A DNA stretch of 64,000 nucleotides, taken from JAGPUQ01 sp036677085. Lineage in GTDB: Bacteria > Pseudomonadota > Gammaproteobacteria > Pseudomonadales > Porticoccaceae. The notes beneath the pieces were generated by a model. The model was not told the DNA's origin. It saw only the letters and a program-made list of their open reading frames with translations, and searched no databases. The translations under genes were made by a program, and so were the position numbers. The first letter of the stretch is position 1, and every line of letters starts with the position of its first letter. Location: contig JAKFFI010000063.1 of assembly GCA_036677085.1 (NCBI GenBank), forward strand, positions 7,056-71,055, given 5' to 3'. Below, in pieces: positions 40,640-49,470 of the stretch.

Positions 40640-42934
40640 GTAGTGCGGCCAGTTGCGGCGCGCACCGTCAACGCGGGGCTCTTGGTCCGTTTCGATGCGC
40701 TGCCAGGTAAAACTCAGCGCACCCTCCAACGCCGTATTCCAGCCGCGGGCCCCCACCGCCTCGTAGCGGGCCACCACCTGCGGATGTGGATGCCCGAAGT
40801 GATGGCGGTAACCGGCGGAATAGACCACGTGCGTCGGTTGCACGCGCGCCACGAACTCAGGCGACGACGAGGTCCGACTGCCGTGGTGCGGCGCGATCAA
40901 GAGTTCAATACCACCCGGCAATACCTCGTCGGCCAGCAGCAGCGCCTCGACGTTGGATTCGATATCTCCGGTCAGCAGGACACGCGCCGCGCCCGCCTCC
41001 ACCAGCAGGACGCACGACTGGTCGTTTTCGCGGGCCACGGGAATCGTCGGGTGCAGGATGCGAAACTCGACCCCATCCCAGCGCCAGTGCTGGCCGCGGC
41101 GACAACCGACCGCTCCCGCCCCGGGACCTTCCGGAGCCAACCCCCGCAACAACCGCGCAGGAGGGTAATTACGCAGCAGCCCGGCTTCGCCGCCGCTATG
41201 ATCCGCGTCGCGGTGACTCACCACCAGCAGGTTCAGCCGCGGCCAGCCCCGCGCACGCAAATAGGGCGCGATAATACCATCGCCCGCGTCGAACCGATCG
41301 CTGAACGCGGCGCCAGTGTCGTACACCATGACGTGCGCCTGCGTTTCCACCACCACCGCGAGCCCCTGCCCTACATCAAGCACGGTTACCCGCAACGCTG
41401 GCCGCGGCCCGGCGCCAGCCAGTGCCACCGCAAGCAGCGCAATGCAACTCAGATAACGCAGCCTCAATCCCTGCGGCGCGAGCATCAGCAGTCCCGCAAG
41501 CGCCAGCGTCAATACCTGCGGCCAGCCCGTCCCGCCCGCGGGAATCCAGTTGGCGCGACCCGCCACCGGGACCAGCGTGGCGAGCGCGGTATCGAACCAC
41601 TGGAGTGACCAGCCGGCAATCCACCAGCACCAGTCCGCCACGATCGGCGCCAGCGGGAGCGCGACCACACCCATCAGGCAGAAGGGCACCGTCAAAATCT
41701 CGACCCAGGGAATCGCCAGGAGGTTTATCAGCGGCGCAAGCAGTGGCAGCTTGCCGAAAAAGGCCAGCAGCCCCGCGGCAGTACCGAGCGAAATGGCCAG
41801 TTGCGCGCCGACCACATTCTGAGTGCGGCTGCGGCGCGACCGCGGACCAAACCAGGCCAGCAGCACGGCAACCGCGCCAAACGACAACCAGAATCCAGCG
41901 GCCATCGGCGCCAGGGGTTCCACCACCGCAATGGCGGCCAGAGCCCAGATGAATCCGGCGAACAGTATCCGGTGGCGGCGCAGCAGAAGCAGCACCAGGA
42001 AGACACTGAGCATGATGAAAGCGCGCGCGGTCGCCAGCCCCCCTCCCGCCATCAGCGTGTAGAGCGCGGCCGCGATCCAGGCCATCAGCGCGCCCAGATG
42101 CCGCGCCGGCCAAGGCGCCCCCAGTGCTGCCACCACCCGCCCAGCCAGAGTACCGAGAAACATGCCAAACCCGGCGGCGAGTGCGATATGCAGACCGGAA
42201 ATCACCGCGAGGTGCACGACTCCGGCGACGCGCATCCGCTCCCACATGGCCCCCGAGATCGCGCGGTCGTCGCCGACCGTGAACGCGCGCAGCAACGCGC
42301 GTCCGGAGTCGGGAACCGGCAGGTTTTCGATGTGGGCGGCGACGCGCCCCCGCCAGGCGTCGATGGACAGCAACGCGCGGGTGCTCAAGCGCTGGTTCTC
42401 GGCGCCTTCGCGGACATAGCCGACAGCGGATATCCCGCGGGAAAACAGCCAGCCCGCGTAATCGAAGCCGCCCGGATTGGCAAAGCCCCTGGGGCGACGC
42501 AGGCGCACTACCAGCTGCCAGGTTTCGCCGGGCGCCACCTCGGGGGCATTCCCATACCAACCGAGACGGACGCGGCGCAGGGACGGCGGCGCTGCCCCGG
42601 TCAGCGATTCAACGCGGGAAACCCGCAGCTCGAAGTGCACCGCCCGGGCATCGCGCTTGGGAAGTCCAACCACAGTCCCCTCAACCCGATACTCGGTTTT
42701 GTCGAGCGCGGCCGGCAACTGTGCTGCGAGCCGCGCCTGTCCCCAGAGCGTCGCCCAGAGCACACCGGTACTGACGCCGAGCAGGATCAGCGCCAGCTTC
42801 CTGCCACGTCGCCAAGCCAGGGCAATGGCGCACAGGAGCAGTGCGGCGCTGGGCGCAATCAGCGGCGGCAGCACCGGCCACAACACCGATGAGTAACTGC
42901 CCAGCGCGAAGGCGAGCAGCAGCAGATACGGCAT
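40625..42934 (-). CDS. comEC: DNA internalisation protein ComEC/Rec2
   Basis: 769 residues from ATG 42934 (MPYLLLLAFALGSY), preceded by GGGAGG at short spacing; ATG 42955 or TTG 42961 are alternatives. It forms the inner-membrane channel for single-stranded DNA uptake in transformation. Seen: N-terminal membrane segments, a DUF4131-like soluble part, the Competence domain (VAGVVHLAVISGLHIALAAG, the HLxxISGLH motif; ARAFIMLSVFLVLLLLRR) and a C-terminal MBL-like domain (VTVLDVGQGLAVVVETQAHV, VSHRDADHSGGEAGLL, LIAPHHGSRTSSSPEFV). All expected domains are present, so it looks functional. The last codons are tandemly duplicated. Confidence 0.95.
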   Translation of the reverse strand: MPYLLLLAFALGSYSSVLWPVLPPLIAPSAALLLCAIALAWRRGRKLALILLGVSTGVLWATLWGQARLAAQLPAALDKTEYRVEGTVVGLPKRDARAVHFELRVSRVESLTGAAPPSLRRVRLGWYGNAPEVAPGETWQLVVRLRRPRGFANPGGFDYAGWLFSRGISAVGYVREGAENQRLSTRALLSIDAWRGRVAAHIENLPVPDSGRALLRAFTVGDDRAISGAMWERMRVAGVVHLAVISGLHIALAAGFGMFLGTLAGRVVAALGAPWPARHLGALMAWIAAALYTLMAGGGLATARAFIMLSVFLVLLLLRRHRILFAGFIWALAAIAVVEPLAPMAAGFWLSFGAVAVLLAWFGPRSRRSRTQNVVGAQLAISLGTAAGLLAFFGKLPLLAPLINLLAIPWVEILTVPFCLMGVVALPLAPIVADWCWWIAGWSLQWFDTALATLVPVAGRANWIPAGGTGWPQVLTLALAGLLMLAPQGLRLRYLSCIALLAVALAGAGPRPALRVTVLDVGQGLAVVVETQAHVMVYDTGAAFSDRFDAGDGIIAPYLRARGWPRLNLLVVSHRDADHSGGEAGLLRNYPPARLLRGLAPEGPGAGAVGCRRGQHWRWDGVEFRILHPTIPVARENDQSCVLLVEAGAARVLLTGDIESNVEALLLADEVLPGGIELLIAPHHGSRTSSSPEFVARVQPTHVVYSAGYRHHFGHPHPQVVARYEAVGARGWNTALEGALSFTWQRIETDQEPRVDGARRNWPHYWERD

Positions 42935-43032
42935 ACACCTCCCTGTGATGGCCATCCGCAATTGCGCGGATACCGGCGAGTCTAGCGCAGTCCAGGGTAG
43001 CGCCGAGAGGGTGAGCCGGTTAGCCTAGCGCG

Positions 43033-43488
43033 ATGAAACATCTGCTCATCCTTTATCACAGCGGCAGTGGGAAGACGGAAGCCATGGCACAGGCGGTTTA
43101 CGCGGGCGCACGGCGCGAACCCGAGGTCGAAACCCGGTTGCAGAGAGCGTTTGACAGCGGTCTAGACGACCTGCTGTGGGCCGACGGCCTGATTTTCGGC
43201 ACCCCGGAAAACTTCGGTTACATGAGCGGCGCGCTCAAGGATTTTTTCGACCGCACGTTTTATCCCGCCGAGCCGTATCGACTCAATCTCCCTTACGCCC
43301 TGTTCGTGGGCGCCGGCAACGACGGCACCGGTGCGGCACTGGCGATCGAACGCATCGCCCTTGGCTACCCGTTGCGCAAGGCGGCGGAGCCCGTGATCGT
43401 CGCGGGTACACTCACCGACCAGCACTTGCAAAGCTGCGACGAATTGGGACAGGCGATGGCGGCGGGACTTGCGTTGGGGATTTTTTGA
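43033..43488 (+). CDS. Flavodoxin-family/NAD(P)H-dependent oxidoreductase
   Basis: 151 residues starting MKHLLILYHSGSGKTEAMAQ. The phosphate loop YHSGSGKTEAMA and ADGLIFGTPENFGYMSGALK then DFFDRTFY match short flavodoxin-like quinone or flavin reductases. The substrate is unknown. It is divergent from comEC; the patatin gene starts 34 bases downstream on the same strand. Confidence 0.88.
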   Translation: MKHLLILYHSGSGKTEAMAQAVYAGARREPEVETRLQRAFDSGLDDLLWADGLIFGTPENFGYMSGALKDFFDRTFYPAEPYRLNLPYALFVGAGNDGTGAALAIERIALGYPLRKAAEPVIVAGTLTDQHLQSCDELGQAMAAGLALGIF

Positions 43489-43522
43489 CGATGACAGCAC
43501 CAGCTCCGGACCGCTCGACGCC

Positions 43523-44695
43523 ATGACCGCGGCGCTGATTCTCGGTGGTGGCGGCGCACGCGCCGCGTACCAGGCAGGCGTACTCCGGGCGGTGGCGGAG
43601 CTGCTGCCGGATCAGACCCTGAATCCGTTCCCGATCATCTGTGGAACCTCGGCCGGCGCCATCAACGCGCTCTCGATCGCGGGACATGAGGGAACATTCC
43701 ACGCGCGGGTGGCGGGCCTGCTGGAAATCTGGCGCAATCTGCGCGCGCAGGACGTGTATCGCACGGACTTTCTTGGCGTCGCTCGCAACTCCCTGGGTCT
43801 GCTGGCGTCGCTGATACGGGGCGGTTGCCCCCCGGGCCATACGCTCGCCCTGCTGAATAACGCTCCGCTGCGCAGCCTGCTGGAACGGCATATGAATTTC
43901 GATCGCATCGGCACCGCCATAGCGGAGGGACATCTCGAAGCGGTCTGCATCACCGCGCTCCACTACGGCAGCGGGCAGTCGGTGAGTTTTTTCCAGGGAT
44001 CCCGGGACAACTGGGAACGCAATCGCCGTTGCGGGCTGCGCACCCAACTGAATCTCGAACACCTGATGGCCTCCACAGCGATTCCCCTGCTGTTTCCGGC
44101 TACCCGAATCGGTGATCACCACTACGGGGATGGCGCGCTGCGCCAGCTGAAACCGCTGAGCCCCGCGCTCCATCTCGGCGCGCGGCGGCTGTTTGTCGTG
44201 GGAGTCAGCGATAATTTCCGGCACAAACCCAGCGCAGCCCCGACTGCCAGCCCTCCGTCGGTGGGGCATATTCTGGGTCAGTTGCTCAACAGCGCTTTCA
44301 TCGACGCCATCGAAAGCGATCTCGAAACCATGGAAACCATCAACGCGCTGGCCGCCGCAATCCGTCCCGAGCGGCGCCATGCCCCTGGCATCGCGCATCT
44401 CGCGCCCGTCGAAGCACTGTGCATCTCGCCATCGGAGCCGATCGACAAACTCGCGGCCCAGCACTACCGGGAGCTGCCCTACAGCGTGCGCCTGTTCCTG
44501 CGCGCCATCGGCGCCACCACCCGCAGCAGTGGCGCCAGCGCGGCCAGCTATCTGCTGTTCGAGCCCGGGTTCTGCGGCAAGCTGCTCGACCTCGGCTATC
44601 GGGACGCCCTTGATTGCAAGGACCGCATCCGCGCCTTTTTCCGTCTTTCCGAGGCCGCCCGCGAACCCGACGCTATTCGGGTCGGTACACCTTGA
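43523..44695 (+). CDS. Patatin-like phospholipase
   Basis: 390 residues from ATG 43523 (MTAALILGGGGARAAYQAGV). The glycine-rich oxyanion hole GGGGARAAY, the nucleophile GTSAGA and the dyad Asp in DGALRQ are all intact, so a Ser-Asp lipid acyl hydrolase is expected. No signal peptide, so it is cytosolic or membrane-associated. The C-terminal third (from about 250) is less typical of the family. Its 3' end overlaps the convergent SDR gene by 23 bases. Confidence 0.92.
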   Translation: MTAALILGGGGARAAYQAGVLRAVAELLPDQTLNPFPIICGTSAGAINALSIAGHEGTFHARVAGLLEIWRNLRAQDVYRTDFLGVARNSLGLLASLIRGGCPPGHTLALLNNAPLRSLLERHMNFDRIGTAIAEGHLEAVCITALHYGSGQSVSFFQGSRDNWERNRRCGLRTQLNLEHLMASTAIPLLFPATRIGDHHYGDGALRQLKPLSPALHLGARRLFVVGVSDNFRHKPSAAPTASPPSVGHILGQLLNSAFIDAIESDLETMETINALAAAIRPERRHAPGIAHLAPVEALCISPSEPIDKLAAQHYRELPYSVRLFLRAIGATTRSSGASAASYLLFEPGFCGKLLDLGYRDALDCKDRIRAFFRLSEAAREPDAIRVGTP

Positions 44696-45503
44696 TGGGG
44701 TGGTAGGATTTCTGGAACTCGGGCTGATCGGCCCATTTCAGTCCGCAACTGACACCACCGTCCACCACGAAATGCTGTCCCGTGACGAAGGTGGAGCGGT
44801 CGCCGGCCAGCCAGCAGGCCATCTGCGCGATGTCGTCCGGCTCCCCGGCACGGGGAATCGCCTGGGCCTTGGCAAACGCGGGTTTGACGCGATCCACCAA
44901 CTCATCCGAGCGGCCCACGGTATTGGCCGCAAGCGGCGTCGCGATAAAACCCGGGCAGATCGCATTCACGCGCACATTGTGCTCGCCCATTTCCATGGCC
45001 ACCGATTTGGACAGGTGAATCACCGCCGCCTTGGCGGCGGCATAGGGATGGGGACTGTAGCCCGCCTTCAGTCCGGCGATGCTGCCGGTATTGATGATGC
45101 TGCCGGCCTTCTGGCGCATCATGATCGGTGCCGCGTGCTTCATGCCGAGAAATACGCCGCGCACCAGCACATCGAATGTCATGTCGAATTCATCGACGGG
45201 GATTTCGGCGATCGGACCCAGCACGCCACCGAAACCCGCGTTGTTGAAGATGCAGTCGAGCCGGCCCCAGCGACTCACCGCGAGCTCTACCGCCGCCTTG
45301 ACCTGCGCCTCGTCGCGCACCTCGACGCGGGCAAAGACTGCGCTGGCGGCGCCCAGCTCCGTCGCCAGTGCCCGACCGCGCTCTTCCTGCATATCGGCGA
45401 TCACCACCCGCGCGCCCTCTTCAATAAAAAGCCGCACACTGCGCTCGCCGATGCCGCTGGCACCGCCCGTGATCACCGCCACTTTTCCGTTCAGCTCACC
45501 CAT
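44673..45503 (-). CDS. Short-chain dehydrogenase/reductase
   Basis: 276 residues. Classical SDR: VAVITGGASGIGERSVRLFI (TGxxxGIG), IFNNAGFGG (NNAG), GSIINTGSIAGLKAGYSPHP then YAAAKAAVIHLSKSVAME (catalytic Ser and YxxxK), and AICPGFIATPLAANTV. NAD(P)-linked oxidation or reduction of an alcohol/ketone; substrate unknown. The ribosome-binding site is GGGAGACG. It is downstream of the thioesterase gene on the same strand, separated by a 15-bp repeat array. Confidence 0.92.
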   Translation of the reverse strand: MGELNGKVAVITGGASGIGERSVRLFIEEGARVVIADMQEERGRALATELGAASAVFARVEVRDEAQVKAAVELAVSRWGRLDCIFNNAGFGGVLGPIAEIPVDEFDMTFDVLVRGVFLGMKHAAPIMMRQKAGSIINTGSIAGLKAGYSPHPYAAAKAAVIHLSKSVAMEMGEHNVRVNAICPGFIATPLAANTVGRSDELVDRVKPAFAKAQAIPRAGEPDDIAQMACWLAGDRSTFVTGQHFVVDGGVSCGLKWADQPEFQKSYHPIKVYRPE

Positions 45504-45520
45504 CGTTCGTCTCCCGTTAC

Positions 45521-45580
45521 TCTTGTTTCAAAAAATGTCGCATCAAAAAATGTCGCATCAAAAACCGTTGCATTAAAAAA
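45521..45580 (-). repeat. Four 15-bp tandem repeats after the thioesterase stop codon
   Basis: On the minus strand the stop region reads AATGACATTTTTTA, then ATGCAACGGTTTTTG, ATGCGACATTTTTTG, ATGCGACATTTTTTG and a partial unit. Period 15; the two inner units are identical. The first unit includes the thioesterase stop codon. The array fills most of the gap to the SDR gene. Confidence 0.87.
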
Positions 45581-45582
45581 TG

Positions 45583-46332
45583 TCATTCCGCCACAGGCGC
45601 ACGCGCACCCGCATCGATCCAGATCTGGCGCGCGCAGGCCATGAGATCGCCGGTCACCCCGTGAATCGCTACCCCCATAAAGCGCTTGCGCCCCTGGGGC
45701 GGCGCAAGCTGCCAACTGCTGACGATATAGGACGCGCCGGCCCGCAGCGGCTGCTTCAGTGAAGCCGCGCAGGTGCCGAGCAACTGGACGCCGATGTCCG
45801 GCGCGAGCGCCGCGATCGCATAGCCACCGGGGCAGTCGAGCGCGGCCCAGACCTGCTCCGGCGCGACCTGACCACTGGCGTCCAGCAGTTCGGGCCCCGG
45901 CTCCCACACGCCGGCGACGATAACCTTGCCCACGTCCAGCAGCGGCCCGCAAAAAAGCCGCAAACCTTCGCCCGGCGCACGTCTTGGACTGCATACATAG
46001 CAGCCGCGCACATCGCTCCCGTGCAAAAACCGGAAACGCTCGGCGGCGGCACGGGCAGCGCTCAGGGTCGGCGGCCGCGGAATCTCGAGCGCAAGCTCAA
46101 GCGGGCGAGCACGACCCAGTTCGTGATCGTCGAGATGGCAGCTCACCGATCCATCCGGATGGCGCTTGATCGTCAGCGGCGTGGCGACCGGAAAGCCCCG
46201 CATGATGCGCACCTCGGCATCGCCGGACACGAAAGCCGCCATGGCACCGGCAATATAACCGCCGTTACCGCGGCCCACGGGGCCGTTGTAGCGCGCGTCG
46301 ATAAGCAGGGTTTCGTTCGCGGTTTCACTCAT
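45583..46332 (-). CDS. Acyl-CoA thioesterase-like (double hotdog) protein
   Basis: 249 residues. Seen: FNGPVGRGNGGYIAG-like N-terminus (YNGPVGRGNGGYIAGAMAAF), HLDDHELGRARPLELALEIP, a DVRGCYVCSPRRAPGEGLRL segment, PEQVWAALDCPGGYAIAALA and KRFMGVAIHGVTGDLMACA. The GGY near the N-terminus and the WAALDCPGGYA block are typical of proteins annotated as thioesterase-superfamily. The CYVC motif hints at a metal or redox site. Substrate unknown. Confidence 0.7.
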   Translation of the reverse strand: MSETANETLLIDARYNGPVGRGNGGYIAGAMAAFVSGDAEVRIMRGFPVATPLTIKRHPDGSVSCHLDDHELGRARPLELALEIPRPPTLSAARAAAERFRFLHGSDVRGCYVCSPRRAPGEGLRLFCGPLLDVGKVIVAGVWEPGPELLDASGQVAPEQVWAALDCPGGYAIAALAPDIGVQLLGTCAASLKQPLRAGASYIVSSWQLAPPQGRKRFMGVAIHGVTGDLMACARQIWIDAGARAPVAE

Positions 46333-46409
46333 CGGGTCGAGGTCCGGACACTCGCCGACATTTTACGGACAGTTGGATTTCCCGGACAGTGACGCAACAG
46401 GCGCAATGC

Positions 46410-46889
46410 TCATCCGATCCGGGCATCGCCGCCCGAAGTCAGATCGAGGCGCATCAGGATGGCATCTTCGCGACCCTGGACGGCCGGATAGTAGTTGCGC
46501 CGCAGCCCCACACGCTGGAAACCTTCGCTCCGATAAAGCGCAATGGCTGGCGCATTGCCGGCGCGCACTTCCAGATGCACGCAGCGCGCACGGTCGGCAA
46601 GCAGATCCAGACCGGCGCGCAACAGGCGACGGCCAAACCCCTTGCGGCAATGGGCGGGAACGACCGCGATATTCAGCACTTCCGCTTCGTCGAGCACCTG
46701 ACGAAATACGGCAAATCCGCAAAGTTCGCCATGCGCCGGTAACACCAGCATCTGATGCCGGGCGAGACTGTCCTCGAAACGGGCGCGATCCCAGGGTGCC
46801 AGTGCGGCCTGCGCCTCGATCCGGCACAGGATTTCCAGATCGGCGGCGACGGCGGGCCGCACGTTCAGTTCCGACGCGGCCCCAATCAT
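46410..46889 (-). CDS. rimI: Ribosomal protein S18-alanine N-acetyltransferase
   Basis: 159 residues, GNAT fold. Seen: LNVRPAVAADLEILCRIEAQ, FAVFRQVLDEAEVLNIAVVP, AHCRKGFGRRLLRAGLDLLA (acetyl-CoA loop, RxxGxGxx), and VHLEVRAGNAPAIALYRSEG, GFQRVGLRRNYYP. The LEVRxxNxxAxxLYxxxGF and RxxYY signatures are those of RimI. It overlaps the upstream gene by 4 nt. Confidence 0.93.
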   Translation of the reverse strand: MIGAASELNVRPAVAADLEILCRIEAQAALAPWDRARFEDSLARHQMLVLPAHGELCGFAVFRQVLDEAEVLNIAVVPAHCRKGFGRRLLRAGLDLLADRARCVHLEVRAGNAPAIALYRSEGFQRVGLRRNYYPAVQGREDAILMRLDLTSGGDARIG

Positions 46890-47677
46890 CCGTTCGCAGC
46901 CGGCGCGAGCTGCCTTATCGCGCGCCAGGTTTCGGCCTTGCGTGCGGGCGCCGCCAGCAGGTCCGCAAGCCCCGGCAGCAGAATGGCGCGCGCAGCGCCC
47001 GCCAGTGCCAGTTCGTCACCGACAGCCCGATGAGAGTCCGCGCCCAGACAACGCCAACTGAGCTCGCCCATCGCCAGCAGCCAGCGAAAGGGCGCCATCG
47101 CCATGCGTCCGGCGATGAACAAGGCGAGCGACTCTTGCGCACCCGCGAGACTGGTATCGGCGCCGGCGAACGGCGGCCAGTCGATCACTTCGGCAGCCGC
47201 CAGCGGTCCCGGCAGGCGTCCGATGGCCCGCAGAATATTGGTCAACAGCGCCATCCGCTCGCGGTCGGGCCAACCTCCCGCAGGCAAGGCATCGACCACC
47301 AGCAGATCCGGCACCGGCTGCCAGCAGGCGAGGCGAAATGTCAGCGCGGCGGCCGTTTCGGCGCCCGCAGCCGCGGGTTGCGACGGAGCTTCAGATCCCG
47401 CGGCAGCAACAGCCACCGGCTCCCGGGTTCGCTCCCTAAGTGCCGCCAGCGGCGCTTCGCCGTGCTCCACAGCCGGCGCGGCGGAACCGGCGGATTCCGC
47501 AGCCGGCATGCCAGATGCGGTCGGCGCGGCCGTGGTGGCGACGGGTTGCTCCGATTCTTCGGCGCGTACCACAGCCCCTTCAGCGAGTGCCCCGGTGGTT
47601 GCACCGGACGCCGGGCGCGGCCGGTATCTGACCACGCCCAGCGCCGTCAGATACGCGTCCCGCCGCGCCGCGTCCAT
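46886..47677 (-). CDS. Uncharacterised protein, possibly HolD-like
   Basis: 263 residues. The first 20 (MDAARRDAYLTALGVVRYRP) resemble the start of DNA polymerase III psi-type proteins encoded before rimI. Residues about 22-110 are Ala/Pro/Glu-rich low complexity, probably disordered. The C-terminal part (ALTFRLACWQPVPDLLVVDA, NILRAIGRLPGPLAAAEVID, MAMAPFRWLLAMGELSWRCL, ARAILLPGLADLLAAPARKA) fits the uncharacterised conserved domain seen at this position in pseudomonads. Overlap with rimI supports co-translation. I would not assign holD without a profile search. Confidence 0.6.
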   Translation of the reverse strand: MDAARRDAYLTALGVVRYRPRPASGATTGALAEGAVVRAEESEQPVATTAAPTASGMPAAESAGSAAPAVEHGEAPLAALRERTREPVAVAAAGSEAPSQPAAAGAETAAALTFRLACWQPVPDLLVVDALPAGGWPDRERMALLTNILRAIGRLPGPLAAAEVIDWPPFAGADTSLAGAQESLALFIAGRMAMAPFRWLLAMGELSWRCLGADSHRAVGDELALAGAARAILLPGLADLLAAPARKAETWRAIRQLAPAANG

Positions 47678-47683
47678 CAGTGA

Positions 47684-49231
47684 TTACACACCGCGCTGGG
47701 GATGGACGCGGCCGGGAGTTTCCAGCAGGTTGATGGCGTTGAGATAGGCCTTGGCGCTCGCCACCAGAATATCGGTGTCGGCGCCCTGGCCGTTGACGAT
47801 GCGCCCGCCCTTCTCCAACCGCACGGTCACCTCGCCCTGGGAGTCGCTGCCGGTGGTGATGGCGTTGACCGAATAGAGTTGCAGACTGGCGCCGCTGTGG
47901 GCGAGCTTCTCGATCGCCTTGAACACCGCATCCACGGGTCCATCGCCTTCCGCCACAACCTGGTGGTCATTGCCCTGGGCGCGCAGGGTGAGTTCGGCAT
48001 GGGGAGCGCGTCCGGTCCGCGATGCCACGTCCATGGCGATCAGGCTGAAATGCTCGGCGGTCTCGCCGAGCTGGATATCCGACACCAGCGCCTGCAAGTC
48101 CTCGTCGTAGATTTCCCGCTTCTTGTCGGCGAGCTCCTTGAAGCGCACGAACGCACGATTGAGATCGGCCTTGTTGTCGAAGGTGATGCCCAGGGTTTCG
48201 AGGCGTGCACTGAAGGCCGCGCGACCCGAAAGCTTGCCCAGCACGAGGCGGTTGGTGTTCCAGCCCACATCCTGCGCGCGCATGATCTCGTAGGTCTCGC
48301 GGTACTTGAGCACGCCGTCCTGGTGAATGCCGGACTCGTGGGCAAAGGCATTAGCGCCCACCACCGCCTTGTTGGGCTGCACCGGGAATCCGGTGACCGT
48401 GGAAACCAGGCGCGAGGTGGGCACTATCTGCGTGGTGTCGATGCGGGTGGACACCGGAAACACGTCGGGCCGGGTACGCACCGCCATGACGATTTCTTCC
48501 AGCGACGCATTGCCGGCACGCTCGCCGAGACCATTGATGGTGCACTCCACCTGGCGCGCCCCGTGCAGCACGGCGGACAGCGAATTCGCCACCGCGAGGC
48601 CGAGATCGTTGTGGCAATGCACCGAGAATATCGCCTGGTCGGAATTGGGCACATTCCTGATGACACGGCCGATCATGGCGCCGTACTGGCCCGGCTCGCC
48701 GTAACCCACGGTGTCGGGAATGTTGATGGTGCGGGCACCGGCGGCGATCACCGCCTCGATCACCCGGCACATGAACTCGAACTCGGTGCGGCTGCCGTCC
48801 TCGAGCGAAAACTCCACATCGTCGACCAGATTACGGGCAATTTTGACGGCACCAATGGCCTGCTCGAGCACCTGCGCGGGCGTCATCTGGAGCTTGTATT
48901 CCATGTGAATCGGCGAGGTGGCGATGAAGGTGTGGATGCGCGGTGCCGCCGCATCCTTGAGCGCCTCGGCGGCGCGCTCGATATCCGCCGGCAAGGTGCG
49001 CGCGAGACTGCATACCCGGCAATCGCGGATGGTCTCGGCGATACTTTTGACGGCGGCGAAATCGCCGGGGCTGGAGGTTGCGAAACCCGCTTCGATCACG
49101 TCCACCCGCAGTTTTTCCAGCGCCTTGGCGACGCGCAGTTTTTCTTCGCGCGTCATGGCGGCGCCGGGGCTTTGCTCGCCGTCGCGCAAGGTGGTGTCGA
49201 AGATGATCAAGTGTTCTTTGTTGTCGGCCAT
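47684..49231 (-). CDS. leuA: 2-isopropylmalate synthase
   Basis: 515 residues, bacterial short form. It condenses 2-ketoisovalerate with acetyl-CoA, the first step of leucine synthesis. Seen: LIIFDTTLRDGEQSPGAAMT, FSLEDGSRTEFEFMC, FSVHCHNDLGLAVANSLSAV (metal HxH), ERAGNASLEEIVMAVRT and HESGIHQDGVLKYRETYEIM, then the C-terminal regulatory domain (from about 390) that binds leucine. It is preceded on the same strand by a candidate leucine leader peptide (49343-49438). Confidence 0.97.
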   Translation of the reverse strand: MADNKEHLIIFDTTLRDGEQSPGAAMTREEKLRVAKALEKLRVDVIEAGFATSSPGDFAAVKSIAETIRDCRVCSLARTLPADIERAAEALKDAAAPRIHTFIATSPIHMEYKLQMTPAQVLEQAIGAVKIARNLVDDVEFSLEDGSRTEFEFMCRVIEAVIAAGARTINIPDTVGYGEPGQYGAMIGRVIRNVPNSDQAIFSVHCHNDLGLAVANSLSAVLHGARQVECTINGLGERAGNASLEEIVMAVRTRPDVFPVSTRIDTTQIVPTSRLVSTVTGFPVQPNKAVVGANAFAHESGIHQDGVLKYRETYEIMRAQDVGWNTNRLVLGKLSGRAAFSARLETLGITFDNKADLNRAFVRFKELADKKREIYDEDLQALVSDIQLGETAEHFSLIAMDVASRTGRAPHAELTLRAQGNDHQVVAEGDGPVDAVFKAIEKLAHSGASLQLYSVNAITTGSDSQGEVTVRLEKGGRIVNGQGADTDILVASAKAYLNAINLLETPGRVHPQRGV

Positions 49232-49342
49232 GGCCTTGGGCTCCCAGATCGCGCGCCAGTGCGGCGATCGCTACAGGATGAATCGGCCCGCATCAGCGGG
49301 TGATGAAAACGAAAAACAGCGGGAGAGTACGTTGGCTGCCCC

Positions 49343-49438
49343 TCAGGGCAGCAGCAGGAGCAGTCGGAACGCACACAATGCCGCTGCCGGACCGCAAGGT
49401 CCGGAACGGGAGAGCGACGGAACAGCGCCAGATGCCAT
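49343..49438 (-). promoter_or_regulatory. Candidate leucine leader peptide and attenuator before leuA
   Basis: A 31-residue frame starts MASGAVPSLSRSGPCG and ends FRLLLLLP with five consecutive Leu codons (CTG CTC CTG CTG CTG) just before the stop. Two perfect hairpins follow the logic of attenuation: CCGGACC/GGTCCGG (49387-49404), inside the peptide, and GCTGCCC/GGGCAGC (49335-49352), spanning its end. A T-run (49312-49316 as A on the plus strand) comes about 30 bases later, but its own stem is weak. Starved ribosomes would stall on the Leu run and change the fold. The peptide begins 33 bases after the pssA stop. Confidence 0.65.
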
Positions 49439-49470
49439 TGCGAGGGACGTTGCACGGTAATTGGAACCAT

